Origin: Alphaproteobacteria bacterium
GTDB lineage: Bacteria; Pseudomonadota; Alphaproteobacteria; Rs-D84; CACZYB01
DNA length: 64,000 nucleotides
Direction: 5' to 3'
Assembly (NCBI GenBank): GCA_017938435.1
Contig: JAGBBO010000006.1
Location: forward strand, 72,945 to 136,944
In this document: positions 8,664 through 16,465 of the stretch, one piece after another
How positions within the stretch are numbered: the first letter of the stretch is position 1
Layout: every line of letters begins with the position of its first letter
Program-made: the position numbers and the translations under genes
Notes under the pieces: generated by a model
Database searches by the model: none
Seen by the model: the letters and a program-made list of their open reading frames with translations, nothing else
What the model was told of the DNA's origin: nothing

Positions 8664-10683
8664 TATTTTCTACCTTTTCGGTTGTAGTTTCCGTTTCTTT
8701 TTCATTTGGTTTTGTTTCATCTTTTTTATCTATTTTCTTATAACCACTTGCCTTTCGTGATCCAGAAGCCATAGTCTTTCGCAACATATTGATAAGAGAT
8801 CTTATTCCACTACCAATACTGATACTTCCCATTTTACCACCATAACTTGATGCAAATTTACCAAGTTGTGAATAGATATAATAGATGCAATAAATTATAA
8901 ATAAAAATTGTGTTATGGCAAGTAAATCTGTTGTCACACTGGATAGAATCAATGAAACATTATTTTCATCAATCGCTTTGTTTAAAATAGTGAACAAGTT
9001 TTCTTTTGATCCAACAAAATAAAAACTATTTAAAAGTGCAGAATTAAACATTGCAAAAACAGCAAGATTTATCATTGTTAAACCAAAATTTTTTGCAACT
9101 TCAACTATTCTTGTTATTTTAAATTTTACAACAGGGAAAGCATAACCAAATACATAAACTGGCCACATAATAGCAAGTTCGAAGAAATCAAGAAGTCCAT
9201 CCAAAATATAAAATGAAATCATTATATTTATCAAGAAATATAATCCGAAAATAATAACCCCAAAAATAAAGCCAAGAAAACGATTTTCATACTCACTTTT
9301 GAAATTAAATGCGTTTGTCACCAAAACTTCACCCATAGTCATTTGAGTAGCATTTGATTCTAAGGTATTAGTTAAAAAGCAAATAATATTTCCCATTGTG
9401 GTTTTAGAAATTATGGCATCATTTTCCTGTGAAGCCATAGTTTGCATTTGTTTTTGCTTAACTATTGGAGGAACCATCATTTCTTTGTGTTCATCTATAT
9501 GTAGTTGAAGAATTTTATCAACAATAGTGTCACCATTACATGTATATTTTTCGGTATCTGTATTCCCAATTTCCATAATAGTATCAGAAATATAAAGTGT
9601 TAAATCCAATACCGGCTGAACAGTCCAAGAAAAAAGTGTTTTTGGTGGCACCCAAAGAAGTGTTACGACAACAAGTATTGCCTGCATTTTTTTTGCCACT
9701 TCCTTTGGATAACTTGAAACATCGGCATCAAATGGAAGTGATGAAAATCCCTTTGCAAACTTTGATACCATAAATAATGCACCAAAAACTATTAAAAATG
9801 AAATCATAATATATTTGAATGTATTATACATATAATTGAATAAATATGATACTTCGTTAAATATCATAACTATGTATGGACAAAGATAGCAGGTGCTATT
9901 TCTTTTTACTTTTTCCTTTAATGTATTTGGTTTGCAAACACGCTCTTTCCATTCAATAGAAGTAGAATTATTTTTTTCAAAAATTTCATTTGAAAAATTG
10001 ACAAGACGCAAACTTTTTGAAGCCAAAGAAGGGTTATTTTCTATCTGTGCAACATCTATATCGAAAACATTTTTTAAAGTTCCATCACTAACAACAACTG
10101 GTTTTAAAGCATAAGGAATTGCCGACATAATTTGATTATAGCCAATACTATCAGAAGAATACATAGAACTTTCACTTGGTTTTGAATCTTTTGATGTTGC
10201 ACATAGTTTGAAATGTTTTTCTTCGTTAACTATGTCACCAATTTTGTTATTTTTAAATAAATCATCATTCGATTCAAAAATTCCAGCAGTAACAACCTGT
10301 ATATTTTCATCAGCTCTTAAATTCGCAACCAAATTTTTAAAATAAACATCTGTTGTTTCCTTTGATGAAAAGAACGCATAATCTTCATTATCGATATCTT
10401 CATCAAAAATATTTGGTGTTATTCCAATGCTCCTCAAATACTGAATATTCTTTTTAACTTCTTTTGGATAAAGGGCATTATATTCTGTAAGTGGTATATT
10501 TTTCTTTCCTGATTGTTTTAAATAAAGGATATCACTACAATAATACTCTGGTGAATATTCAGAAAGAGTGACACTTGGCGATGAAAAATAAACAATCGCA
10601 TCATTATATGAACAATTCCCAGCAAAAACATTTGCCGAAATGAAAAAAGATAAAATAAAAAATAACGCTTTAATTTTTTTCAT
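8656..10683 (-). CDS. VirB6/TrbL-like type IV secretion membrane protein, paralog 2
   Basis: A 675-residue protein: signal peptide ending near VFA (residues 19-21), exported domain of about 240 residues with the YLKQ and LRSIGITP landmarks shared with paralog 3, a C-Y-L-C pair at residues 265 and 268, membrane segments, and a variant of the VirB6 motif (MWPVYVFGYAFPVVKF) without the usual DK. The C-terminal 70 residues are basic then acidic. It overlaps the upstream gene by four bases. Confidence 0.75.
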   Translation of the reverse strand: MKKIKALFFILSFFISANVFAGNCSYNDAIVYFSSPSVTLSEYSPEYYCSDILYLKQSGKKNIPLTEYNALYPKEVKKNIQYLRSIGITPNIFDEDIDNEDYAFFSSKETTDVYFKNLVANLRADENIQVVTAGIFESNDDLFKNNKIGDIVNEEKHFKLCATSKDSKPSESSMYSSDSIGYNQIMSAIPYALKPVVVSDGTLKNVFDIDVAQIENNPSLASKSLRLVNFSNEIFEKNNSTSIEWKERVCKPNTLKEKVKRNSTCYLCPYIVMIFNEVSYLFNYMYNTFKYIMISFLIVFGALFMVSKFAKGFSSLPFDADVSSYPKEVAKKMQAILVVVTLLWVPPKTLFSWTVQPVLDLTLYISDTIMEIGNTDTEKYTCNGDTIVDKILQLHIDEHKEMMVPPIVKQKQMQTMASQENDAIISKTTMGNIICFLTNTLESNATQMTMGEVLVTNAFNFKSEYENRFLGFIFGVIIFGLYFLINIMISFYILDGLLDFFELAIMWPVYVFGYAFPVVKFKITRIVEVAKNFGLTMINLAVFAMFNSALLNSFYFVGSKENLFTILNKAIDENNVSLILSSVTTDLLAITQFLFIIYCIYYIYSQLGKFASSYGGKMGSISIGSGIRSLINMLRKTMASGSRKASGYKKIDKKDETKPNEKETETTTEKVENNE

Positions 10684-12362
10684 TCTTGTTCGTCTTTCAT
10701 TGTTTCTTTTTGTTTGCTTTTTTCCTTTTTCTTATCAAGGCGAGATTGCCGTTTATCAGAAATAAATCTATCTATAAATCTTCCAGTGTCCTTTCCTGAC
10801 ATTTCCCCTTTGTTAGCAAAAAGTTTAATTTCACGCACAACAGATTTTGTTGTTTTATAAGTAGAAGTTCCAATATCCCATAGTGGCTTTACCAAATCCG
10901 AGTCTGAAATAGAACCATTAAACCAACTTGCAAATGTTCCCGCAGATTTAATCAAAAGTGCATTTACACCTATTACAAAAATTACATAAATAAAATACCA
11001 ATTACTTCCAACAAGATCATTAAACTCGTCAATTTTTCCAGCTTTTATCAAAGCAATAGCTTTTGCCGTTTGTGTAATATTATCAGCATCCGGTGCAGAA
11101 AACATTCCACCCAAAATCCAATCGTTTATTTCAGCACACATAACCATTGTAATACTCATAAAAATAAGCCCTATTGCAAAACTAAAAGTATCCTTTAGAG
11201 CAGTAGTCGCAAAATTTCGTGTCTGTTCAAAAATATAACATGCTGCCAAAAGTGGTAAAAGCAGAATTGATATTCCTAGAAACAAAATCTTTTCAATAAT
11301 AATAAATGCAAAAAACATATTGATAATAAAAAGCCCCAGAACAAGTCCAATTCCAGCCAATCCCATACGAACATCTTCAAAAAGGAAGAAATCGAAAATA
11401 GCAGAAGCTAATGCTACTGTATTAGATGATTTTGAAAGAGTTTTTCCCCAGAATTTATACTTTTTTGCCTTTTTTCCACCATTTTTAGCATCATTTTCGA
11501 TATCCTTTATACTCTTTTCTAATCGTTCAATAGCTTGTTTATTTTTTTCAGCATTTTCACTATTTTTACTAAGTTTTGCAAGTTTTTTCTTTTGTTTTGC
11601 AAGATGTTTTGGGCTAAACTTTTTTGCAATCGCACGCCCACCCAAAGATATTGCTGCTTTAATAAATACGGTTTTTACGAACAAATAAATCAAACCAGGT
11701 TTTGAATGTTCAACAAGTGCAATTCCGATATCCATATAATCATGACGAAGAAGATTGACTTCCTTTAACAAACAAACCATATCATCGCGAGTATTATCAG
11801 AAAGAACACCACCATTTGAATAACTTAATTCCTTTGAAGTTTCTACACATTCAGGTGGTATTTTTGATTTATCAATAATTTTTTTTCTTAAAAATTCACG
11901 ACTAATATTTGTTCCAAAATCAAGAGTGATTTCAAATGTATTTGAAAAAACATTCCTTGGGTTATTTAAAATAACAAGTCCAATAACGGCAACAGTCAGA
12001 AAAATCTTTTTATAAATATTTTTAATAAAATCTGCATTAAATTTTGGCTCACTAGGAGCTAGAAATGTTAAACTTGGTTTCAAAGCGATATATGTTTGAT
12101 GCACAATCCAAAGGGCAAGACAAACCGAAATCAAAACCATTACATTTTCTTGAAAATATTCAAAAGTTTTTGCACCCAAAATAGAAAATGTATTATAAAT
12201 ACCTGATAATATATTACATGTCCAACAATCTTTTAATATAGGATAAAGTTTAACACCAAGTATAAAAAGTAAGATAACAATCAAAAGCACGATAATCCAC
12301 TTTACCCATGTAAAAATGGAACCAAAAATACTGAAAAAGCCATTACCCTCTTTTTGTGCCAA
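10680..12362 (-). CDS. VirB6/TrbL-like type IV secretion membrane protein, paralog 1
   Basis: A 560-residue protein starting with TTG at 12362, next to the stop of the small gene upstream (TAA-TTG) and preceded by AAGGA; no ATG lies near the first membrane segment. It has an N-terminal membrane segment, a C-W-T-C pair at residues 46 and 49, then a Lys-rich cytoplasmic insert (about residues 230-310), and the VirB6 motif LLPLLAACYIFEQTRNF followed by more membrane segments and a charged tail. Among the five paralogs it comes closest to a classical VirB6 in layout. Confidence 0.75.
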   Translation of the reverse strand: MAQKEGNGFFSIFGSIFTWVKWIIVLLIVILLFILGVKLYPILKDCWTCNILSGIYNTFSILGAKTFEYFQENVMVLISVCLALWIVHQTYIALKPSLTFLAPSEPKFNADFIKNIYKKIFLTVAVIGLVILNNPRNVFSNTFEITLDFGTNISREFLRKKIIDKSKIPPECVETSKELSYSNGGVLSDNTRDDMVCLLKEVNLLRHDYMDIGIALVEHSKPGLIYLFVKTVFIKAAISLGGRAIAKKFSPKHLAKQKKKLAKLSKNSENAEKNKQAIERLEKSIKDIENDAKNGGKKAKKYKFWGKTLSKSSNTVALASAIFDFFLFEDVRMGLAGIGLVLGLFIINMFFAFIIIEKILFLGISILLLPLLAACYIFEQTRNFATTALKDTFSFAIGLIFMSITMVMCAEINDWILGGMFSAPDADNITQTAKAIALIKAGKIDEFNDLVGSNWYFIYVIFVIGVNALLIKSAGTFASWFNGSISDSDLVKPLWDIGTSTYKTTKSVVREIKLFANKGEMSGKDTGRFIDRFISDKRQSRLDKKKEKSKQKETMKDEQE

Positions 12363-12629
12363 TTATTTTCGTCCTTGCTTTTGAAATCTATCACGAACTG
12401 CAATCAAAAATGCAACAAATTTCGAATTCATAAATTTATTAAAATAAAAGTCAATTTTTGCCTGTAATTCCTTATTCTGACTATTTGCCTTTATATAAAG
12501 AATTCCAAGGCAAAATATAATAACAGTCCACGAAATAAAAAGTATAAAATATTTAAGTTTTGAGATGATAAAAAGACCACCAATTATACTTAGTAAAATC
12601 ATTAAAAATTTAAAATTTCCAGAAAACAT
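12363..12629 (-). CDS. Small membrane protein heading the VirB6 operon
   Basis: An 88-residue protein with two closely spaced hydrophobic segments in the first 50 residues and a basic tail ending QKQGRK. GAGAGGCAAGAA before the ATG gives a ribosome site. It is the first gene of the minus-strand operon and touches the first VirB6-like gene. Its size and two-span form would fit a VirB3- or VirB2-like small component, but no motif supports that, so no function is assigned. Confidence 0.55.
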   Translation of the reverse strand: MFSGNFKFLMILLSIIGGLFIISKLKYFILFISWTVIIFCLGILYIKANSQNKELQAKIDFYFNKFMNSKFVAFLIAVRDRFQKQGRK

Positions 12630-12703
12630 TTCTTGCCTCTCTCTCCTTTTTAGTATATAATAAACAATAGATTTAAAATAATCAAATAAAATTGAGGTAT
12701 TTT

Positions 12704-14110
12704 ATGGTAGAAAATGTAGATATTGCCGAAAAAGAAAAAGAGTCAAAAACTTTTATTAAAAGTGCACAAAATGCCTTAGGTGATAGAATTGAAAAAATTA
12801 TGAGCATTGCTCGAAATCCTGATAAAGATCGTGCAAAAAATGAAATTTTAAAATTGGAAAAAGAAGATAAAGAGGCAAATATTACTCAATATATCTCTAT
12901 GTATAATATTTCACTTCAGTTTATTGATGGTAAAATCCCTGAAATGGGGGAAAATGGATATAAAGACCTTGTTCAAAAATTTGAAAATGATGAAGTAACA
13001 AAAATCAATAAAATTGCAGATGCTATTATAGAAATAGCAATTGAAAATACTGGAAAATACGAAACTTTACAAGAATTAAGAAACAAATATCAAAATTTAT
13101 CATTGGAAGAGTTAGAAAAACGTGTTAATGAAGTATTGAACGACAAGGTTGATGAAACTGAAAATAAAAAAGAAGATTTACCAACTGGAACTGTTCAAGA
13201 AGGTATTAAAAATGTAAATGAAGCTACTCTTGCAGAAAATGAGCAAAAGCAAGAGCCAGTAAAACCATATGAACTTTCTCGACCAACACCAGATGAAATA
13301 AAAACAATATACAAATACAAAGTCGAAGGTAAAATTTCAACAGGTGGTAAAATTCCTGAACTTGATCAATTTTTGGGGATAATACAACCTGCACTAAACC
13401 AACTTATCATTGCTCCTTGGAAATTAACATATGGTTTGTTAGATGCAAAAGATTTAGCCCTTGAAAAATTCAAAGCATGGCAAACTCAACGAAAAAATGT
13501 TAATACTGCATTGGATACATTAAAATTTATGGGAATAGCTCCTGATGATTTGGAATTGGATGGAAATAATCATTCAAAACAAAATATGCTTGCCGGATAT
13601 TGGAACAGTTATATGACTGGTGAATTGAATACTAAACTTGAAGCAAAAAAATTGGATGCAATTAAGGAACTTGTTGATGGTGGAATGGAGCAACGTGAGG
13701 CCGAAACAAAAGTAAATAGAGATCCTAAATATGCCCCACGCAAAAAATTCTTTGATTTTTCAAAAGAACCTGATACAGCACAAGAAGTGTTAGTTGATGA
13801 ATTTAGAAGATTGTTAAAGGCTGATGGTGTGCGTGGTCCTGATGGAAAAATTACAGAAGATGGCGAAAAAAAGATAAAAGGTTTTTGTGTTATGATTGAT
13901 CTTTTCAATCAGGAAGATAAGGATATTATTCCGACATATTATACAAACATTATTTCATATATGGTGAAAGAATCAAAAAAGCGTTCAAAACCAGGTACTT
14001 CTAATATTGAAGATGATCTTGATATCATTTTAAAATTTAAAGAAGATGAAGAAAAAAATGATTATATGGAAAGTTTTGCTCAATTTATGTCATCAAGAGT
14101 TAAGGATTAG
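12704..14110 (+). CDS. Unrecognised helical, charged cytoplasmic protein, first gene of operon divergent from VirB6 array
   Basis: A 468-residue hydrophilic protein without signal peptide or membrane segment. The ATG at 12704 follows TTGAGGTATTTT; a TTG at 12692 is less likely because the ribosome site would fall inside the gene. The first 170 residues are Lys/Glu-rich and probably helical, followed by a Glu/Pro/Gln linker, and then a more globular part with APWKLTYGLLDAKDLALEKF. The head-to-head arrangement with the VirB6 operon suggests a linked role (for example effector, chaperone or scaffold), which is inference only. I do not recognise the family. Confidence 0.6.
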   Translation: MVENVDIAEKEKESKTFIKSAQNALGDRIEKIMSIARNPDKDRAKNEILKLEKEDKEANITQYISMYNISLQFIDGKIPEMGENGYKDLVQKFENDEVTKINKIADAIIEIAIENTGKYETLQELRNKYQNLSLEELEKRVNEVLNDKVDETENKKEDLPTGTVQEGIKNVNEATLAENEQKQEPVKPYELSRPTPDEIKTIYKYKVEGKISTGGKIPELDQFLGIIQPALNQLIIAPWKLTYGLLDAKDLALEKFKAWQTQRKNVNTALDTLKFMGIAPDDLELDGNNHSKQNMLAGYWNSYMTGELNTKLEAKKLDAIKELVDGGMEQREAETKVNRDPKYAPRKKFFDFSKEPDTAQEVLVDEFRRLLKADGVRGPDGKITEDGEKKIKGFCVMIDLFNQEDKDIIPTYYTNIISYMVKESKKRSKPGTSNIEDDLDIILKFKEDEEKNDYMESFAQFMSSRVKD

Positions 14111-14116
14111 TTAAAA

Positions 14117-15220
14117 ATGATAAAGAAAAAGTTGTTATATATTTTCATAATTACAGCTGTCCTTGTTGGACCTATTATGTATTGGCTTAATTCATTATGG
14201 GGTGTAAGTATCCTAAAACTTGCGAATATTGAACTTTTAAAATATATAATGACTCATGATAAATTTTTATCTACGGCAACAGCTATAAATTCTGCCCTTT
14301 ATATCATAGCTCTTGTTAAAATATTTACTATGAAAGAAAGACATAAAGATAATACAAATGAACAAGTAAAAACAACAAAAAACGAAGAAGTTGGTCCATC
14401 ATTTTTAAACAATACATCACAATCTGAAATTTCAAAGTGGGAAAATTTGTATGGTTCAAATAATACTCCTGTAAATCAAAATACACCTAAACAGGAAGAT
14501 GTTCAACCACTGCAAAGTCAATCTGAAATTTCACCTTCTGCACCTGTGCAACAAGAAAGACAAAATGAAGAAGTGCAGATTTCTGTGCAACCCAAAAATA
14601 ATGCCGAACAACCTCGTCCTGTATCGGAAAATATTGTAAATATGCCGGAAAGTGTGACTGCACGCGATGTGTATAAAAATATGATTAACGATATCATTTT
14701 GGATAATGGCTATACCAATATGGGAGCTCAGGTCATTGCAAATACAGATGTGGATTTTGTATCTATTGCTGAAAGCGACACTTTGATTTTAGGTTTAATT
14801 TCAACAGAAACTGGAGAAATTATTGCAAATGAAATATCAAATTCTAGTGATGATGCGCCATCTTGGTTTACAAACGAACATAAGTTTACTTCACCGGTTT
14901 GGGAAATAAAAAATGTTGCAAATATTGTTCAAAATATGATTAACGAAGTTTTACCGGAAGATAATGGTATAGTGATAAAACCTATTGTTGTTCTTCCTAG
15001 TGCGACTGTTTCTAATTTCGAAGATATTCATTCGAAATGGGAAGAAATTGGTGTTGATGTAGTAAGATTTATGAACCATTCTGAACTTCCTAATTTAACT
15101 GATGTTTTACCAGATAAAAAAGGAACTGAAGTATTGGAAAGTTATAAAAACTTTGTCGATACTTTGATGAAATATTTTAAACAAAAAGCAAGAAAGATAC
15201 CTGCTAAGAAAGTTGGATAG
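14117..15220 (+). CDS. Unrecognised membrane-anchored protein with Pro/Gln linker and C-terminal globular domain
   Basis: A 367-residue protein. Two hydrophobic segments lie within the first 75 residues (one starting at LLYIFIITAVLVGPIMYW, one around ATAINSALYIIALVKIF). A Gln/Pro/Asn-rich linker follows to about residue 180, then a globular domain to the end. That domain has an alternating strand pattern (VDFVSIAESDTLILGLIS, then GIVIKPIVVLPSATV), which loosely resembles nuclease-related (NERD-like) folds, but no catalytic motif is certain. It begins six bases after the previous stop, with AAGGA as ribosome site. Confidence 0.55.
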   Translation: MIKKKLLYIFIITAVLVGPIMYWLNSLWGVSILKLANIELLKYIMTHDKFLSTATAINSALYIIALVKIFTMKERHKDNTNEQVKTTKNEEVGPSFLNNTSQSEISKWENLYGSNNTPVNQNTPKQEDVQPLQSQSEISPSAPVQQERQNEEVQISVQPKNNAEQPRPVSENIVNMPESVTARDVYKNMINDIILDNGYTNMGAQVIANTDVDFVSIAESDTLILGLISTETGEIIANEISNSSDDAPSWFTNEHKFTSPVWEIKNVANIVQNMINEVLPEDNGIVIKPIVVLPSATVSNFEDIHSKWEEIGVDVVRFMNHSELPNLTDVLPDKKGTEVLESYKNFVDTLMKYFKQKARKIPAKKVG

Positions 15221-15228
15221 GAGGTAAA

Positions 15229-15795
15229 ATGTTATTCAGTCAAGAATATTATCATGATTTAATTTCAAAACTTGGGCTTCCGGAAATGCCTATATTAAAA
15301 GTTTCATATCAGGGGAAAAATGTTCTTGATAACAAAAGTTTCAGATCTGACTTCTTTAAAATTTCAAAAAAACTTATGCAATATGTTTCATACAATAATA
15401 TTTCTCAGTTAATGGAAGCAAATTTTCCGATTGAAACAATTCAGGAATTACATGAAGGACTTTTTCCTGAAAACATTACAATCTATCTTAAAAAGCCGAT
15501 TGAATATGGTGGAAAACTTGAATTTTCAAATATGTTTTTGATAAGAACACGCCCTTTTAAACATATACTTGATACCTTTATTGATGAACAAATTTTATCA
15601 TTTAATAAGGAACATCCTGGATATGATAAAAATAATGGTTTTTTACTTCCTACGGAACTTTATGTCCCTAATCCAGAAGGATTGATATTTCTTCCTGCGT
15701 TAAAGGGATTTGCTGGTGCTGGTGGAAATACTACTGCTGATAAAATGTCAGAAATTGGTAGCACTATGTTTTTAAAAAATTCAGGGAGGTTTTAA
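15229..15795 (+). CDS. Unrecognised 188-residue protein
   Basis: Starts after a strong GGAGG. No signal peptide or membrane segment. It reads as a soluble alpha/beta protein with a Gly/Ala-rich stretch near the C terminus (FAGAGGNTTADKMSE). The stop overlaps the start of the next gene by one base (TAATG), implying coupled translation. No family recognised. Confidence 0.55.
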   Translation: MLFSQEYYHDLISKLGLPEMPILKVSYQGKNVLDNKSFRSDFFKISKKLMQYVSYNNISQLMEANFPIETIQELHEGLFPENITIYLKKPIEYGGKLEFSNMFLIRTRPFKHILDTFIDEQILSFNKEHPGYDKNNGFLLPTELYVPNPEGLIFLPALKGFAGAGGNTTADKMSEIGSTMFLKNSGRF

Positions 15796-16241
15796 TGACT
15801 ATAAAAGAAATTATTTCTAAACTTGAAAGTAAGGTCCCTAATGCAAGAAAGTTTGATGGTGCGACAAAGGCAAAAATTGATTTTGCCAATGCGATGCTTA
15901 AAAATAATAATCTTGCTAATATATCAAATGAATATCAAGAATTTTTGATGGAAACAGATGGTATGATACTTCCTCCGTATGAATTTTATGGAACAGAAGT
16001 AATCAATAGACCTGAATATAATTATAAATTTCCAAATCTTATTGAGGCGAATATTGATCTTATAAAAAATAAAAATCCTCTTATTGAAAACAGAGTTATT
16101 ATTGGAAATGTGTTTTTTGACATTATAATTTTTGATGAAATAGATAAAAAATTTAAAATTTTAAACAGGGTAAATTTCGAAATTATTGAAACTTTTGAAA
16201 ATTTCAAACAGTTGCTTGAATATGTTATAAAAACAGTCTAA
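15795..16241 (+). CDS. SMI1/KNR4 (SUKH) family protein
   Basis: A 148-residue protein. The central pattern YQEFLMETDGMIL...EFYGTEVINR matches the SUKH superfamily: a helix ending in x-G-x-x-L/I-P-P followed by a strand with FYG, then a predicted D/E-rich beta half. SUKH proteins are best known as immunity proteins to polymorphic and contact-dependent toxins, and also occur as general binding domains. Here no toxin gene lies beside it, but it is coupled to an unknown gene in an operon divergent from a type IV secretion array. Immunity function is therefore only a possibility. Confidence 0.65.
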   Translation: MTIKEIISKLESKVPNARKFDGATKAKIDFANAMLKNNNLANISNEYQEFLMETDGMILPPYEFYGTEVINRPEYNYKFPNLIEANIDLIKNKNPLIENRVIIGNVFFDIIIFDEIDKKFKILNRVNFEIIETFENFKQLLEYVIKTV

Positions 16242-16255
16242 ATGGATTAAAACAA

Positions 16256-16465
16256 ATGCTTGAAAAACATTCAATAAATATTGCCGGACATAAAACAAGT
16301 ATATCATTAGAACCTGAATTTTGGCAGGAATTGAAGAATATTTGTGAAATAGAAAATAAGACCATTAGAAAAATTATTACCGAAATTGATGAAACTTCGA
16401 TGGATAATAATCTTTCAAGTAAAATTCGTATATTTGTTCTAAAAAAAATAAAGGAATTATTGTAG
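16256..16465 (+). CDS. Ribbon-helix-helix protein (RHH_4 type)
   Basis: A 69-residue protein with the pattern TSISLEPEFWQELKNICE, the strand and first helix of the RHH_4 family widespread in alphaproteobacteria. The family is thought to bind DNA as dimers; targets are generally unknown. It is the last gene of the 12.7-16.5 kb operon. Its 3' end overlaps the convergent AsmA gene by nine bases, so no terminator fits between them. Confidence 0.7.
   Translation: MLEKHSINIAGHKTSISLEPEFWQELKNICEIENKTIRKIITEIDETSMDNNLSSKIRIFVLKKIKELL

Noticed and set aside
11320-11688. 122-residue open frame on the plus strand within a VirB6-like gene
   Set aside because: It is antisense to a Lys-rich stretch of a well-supported membrane protein, has no ribosome site and a low-complexity Phe/Ser composition.
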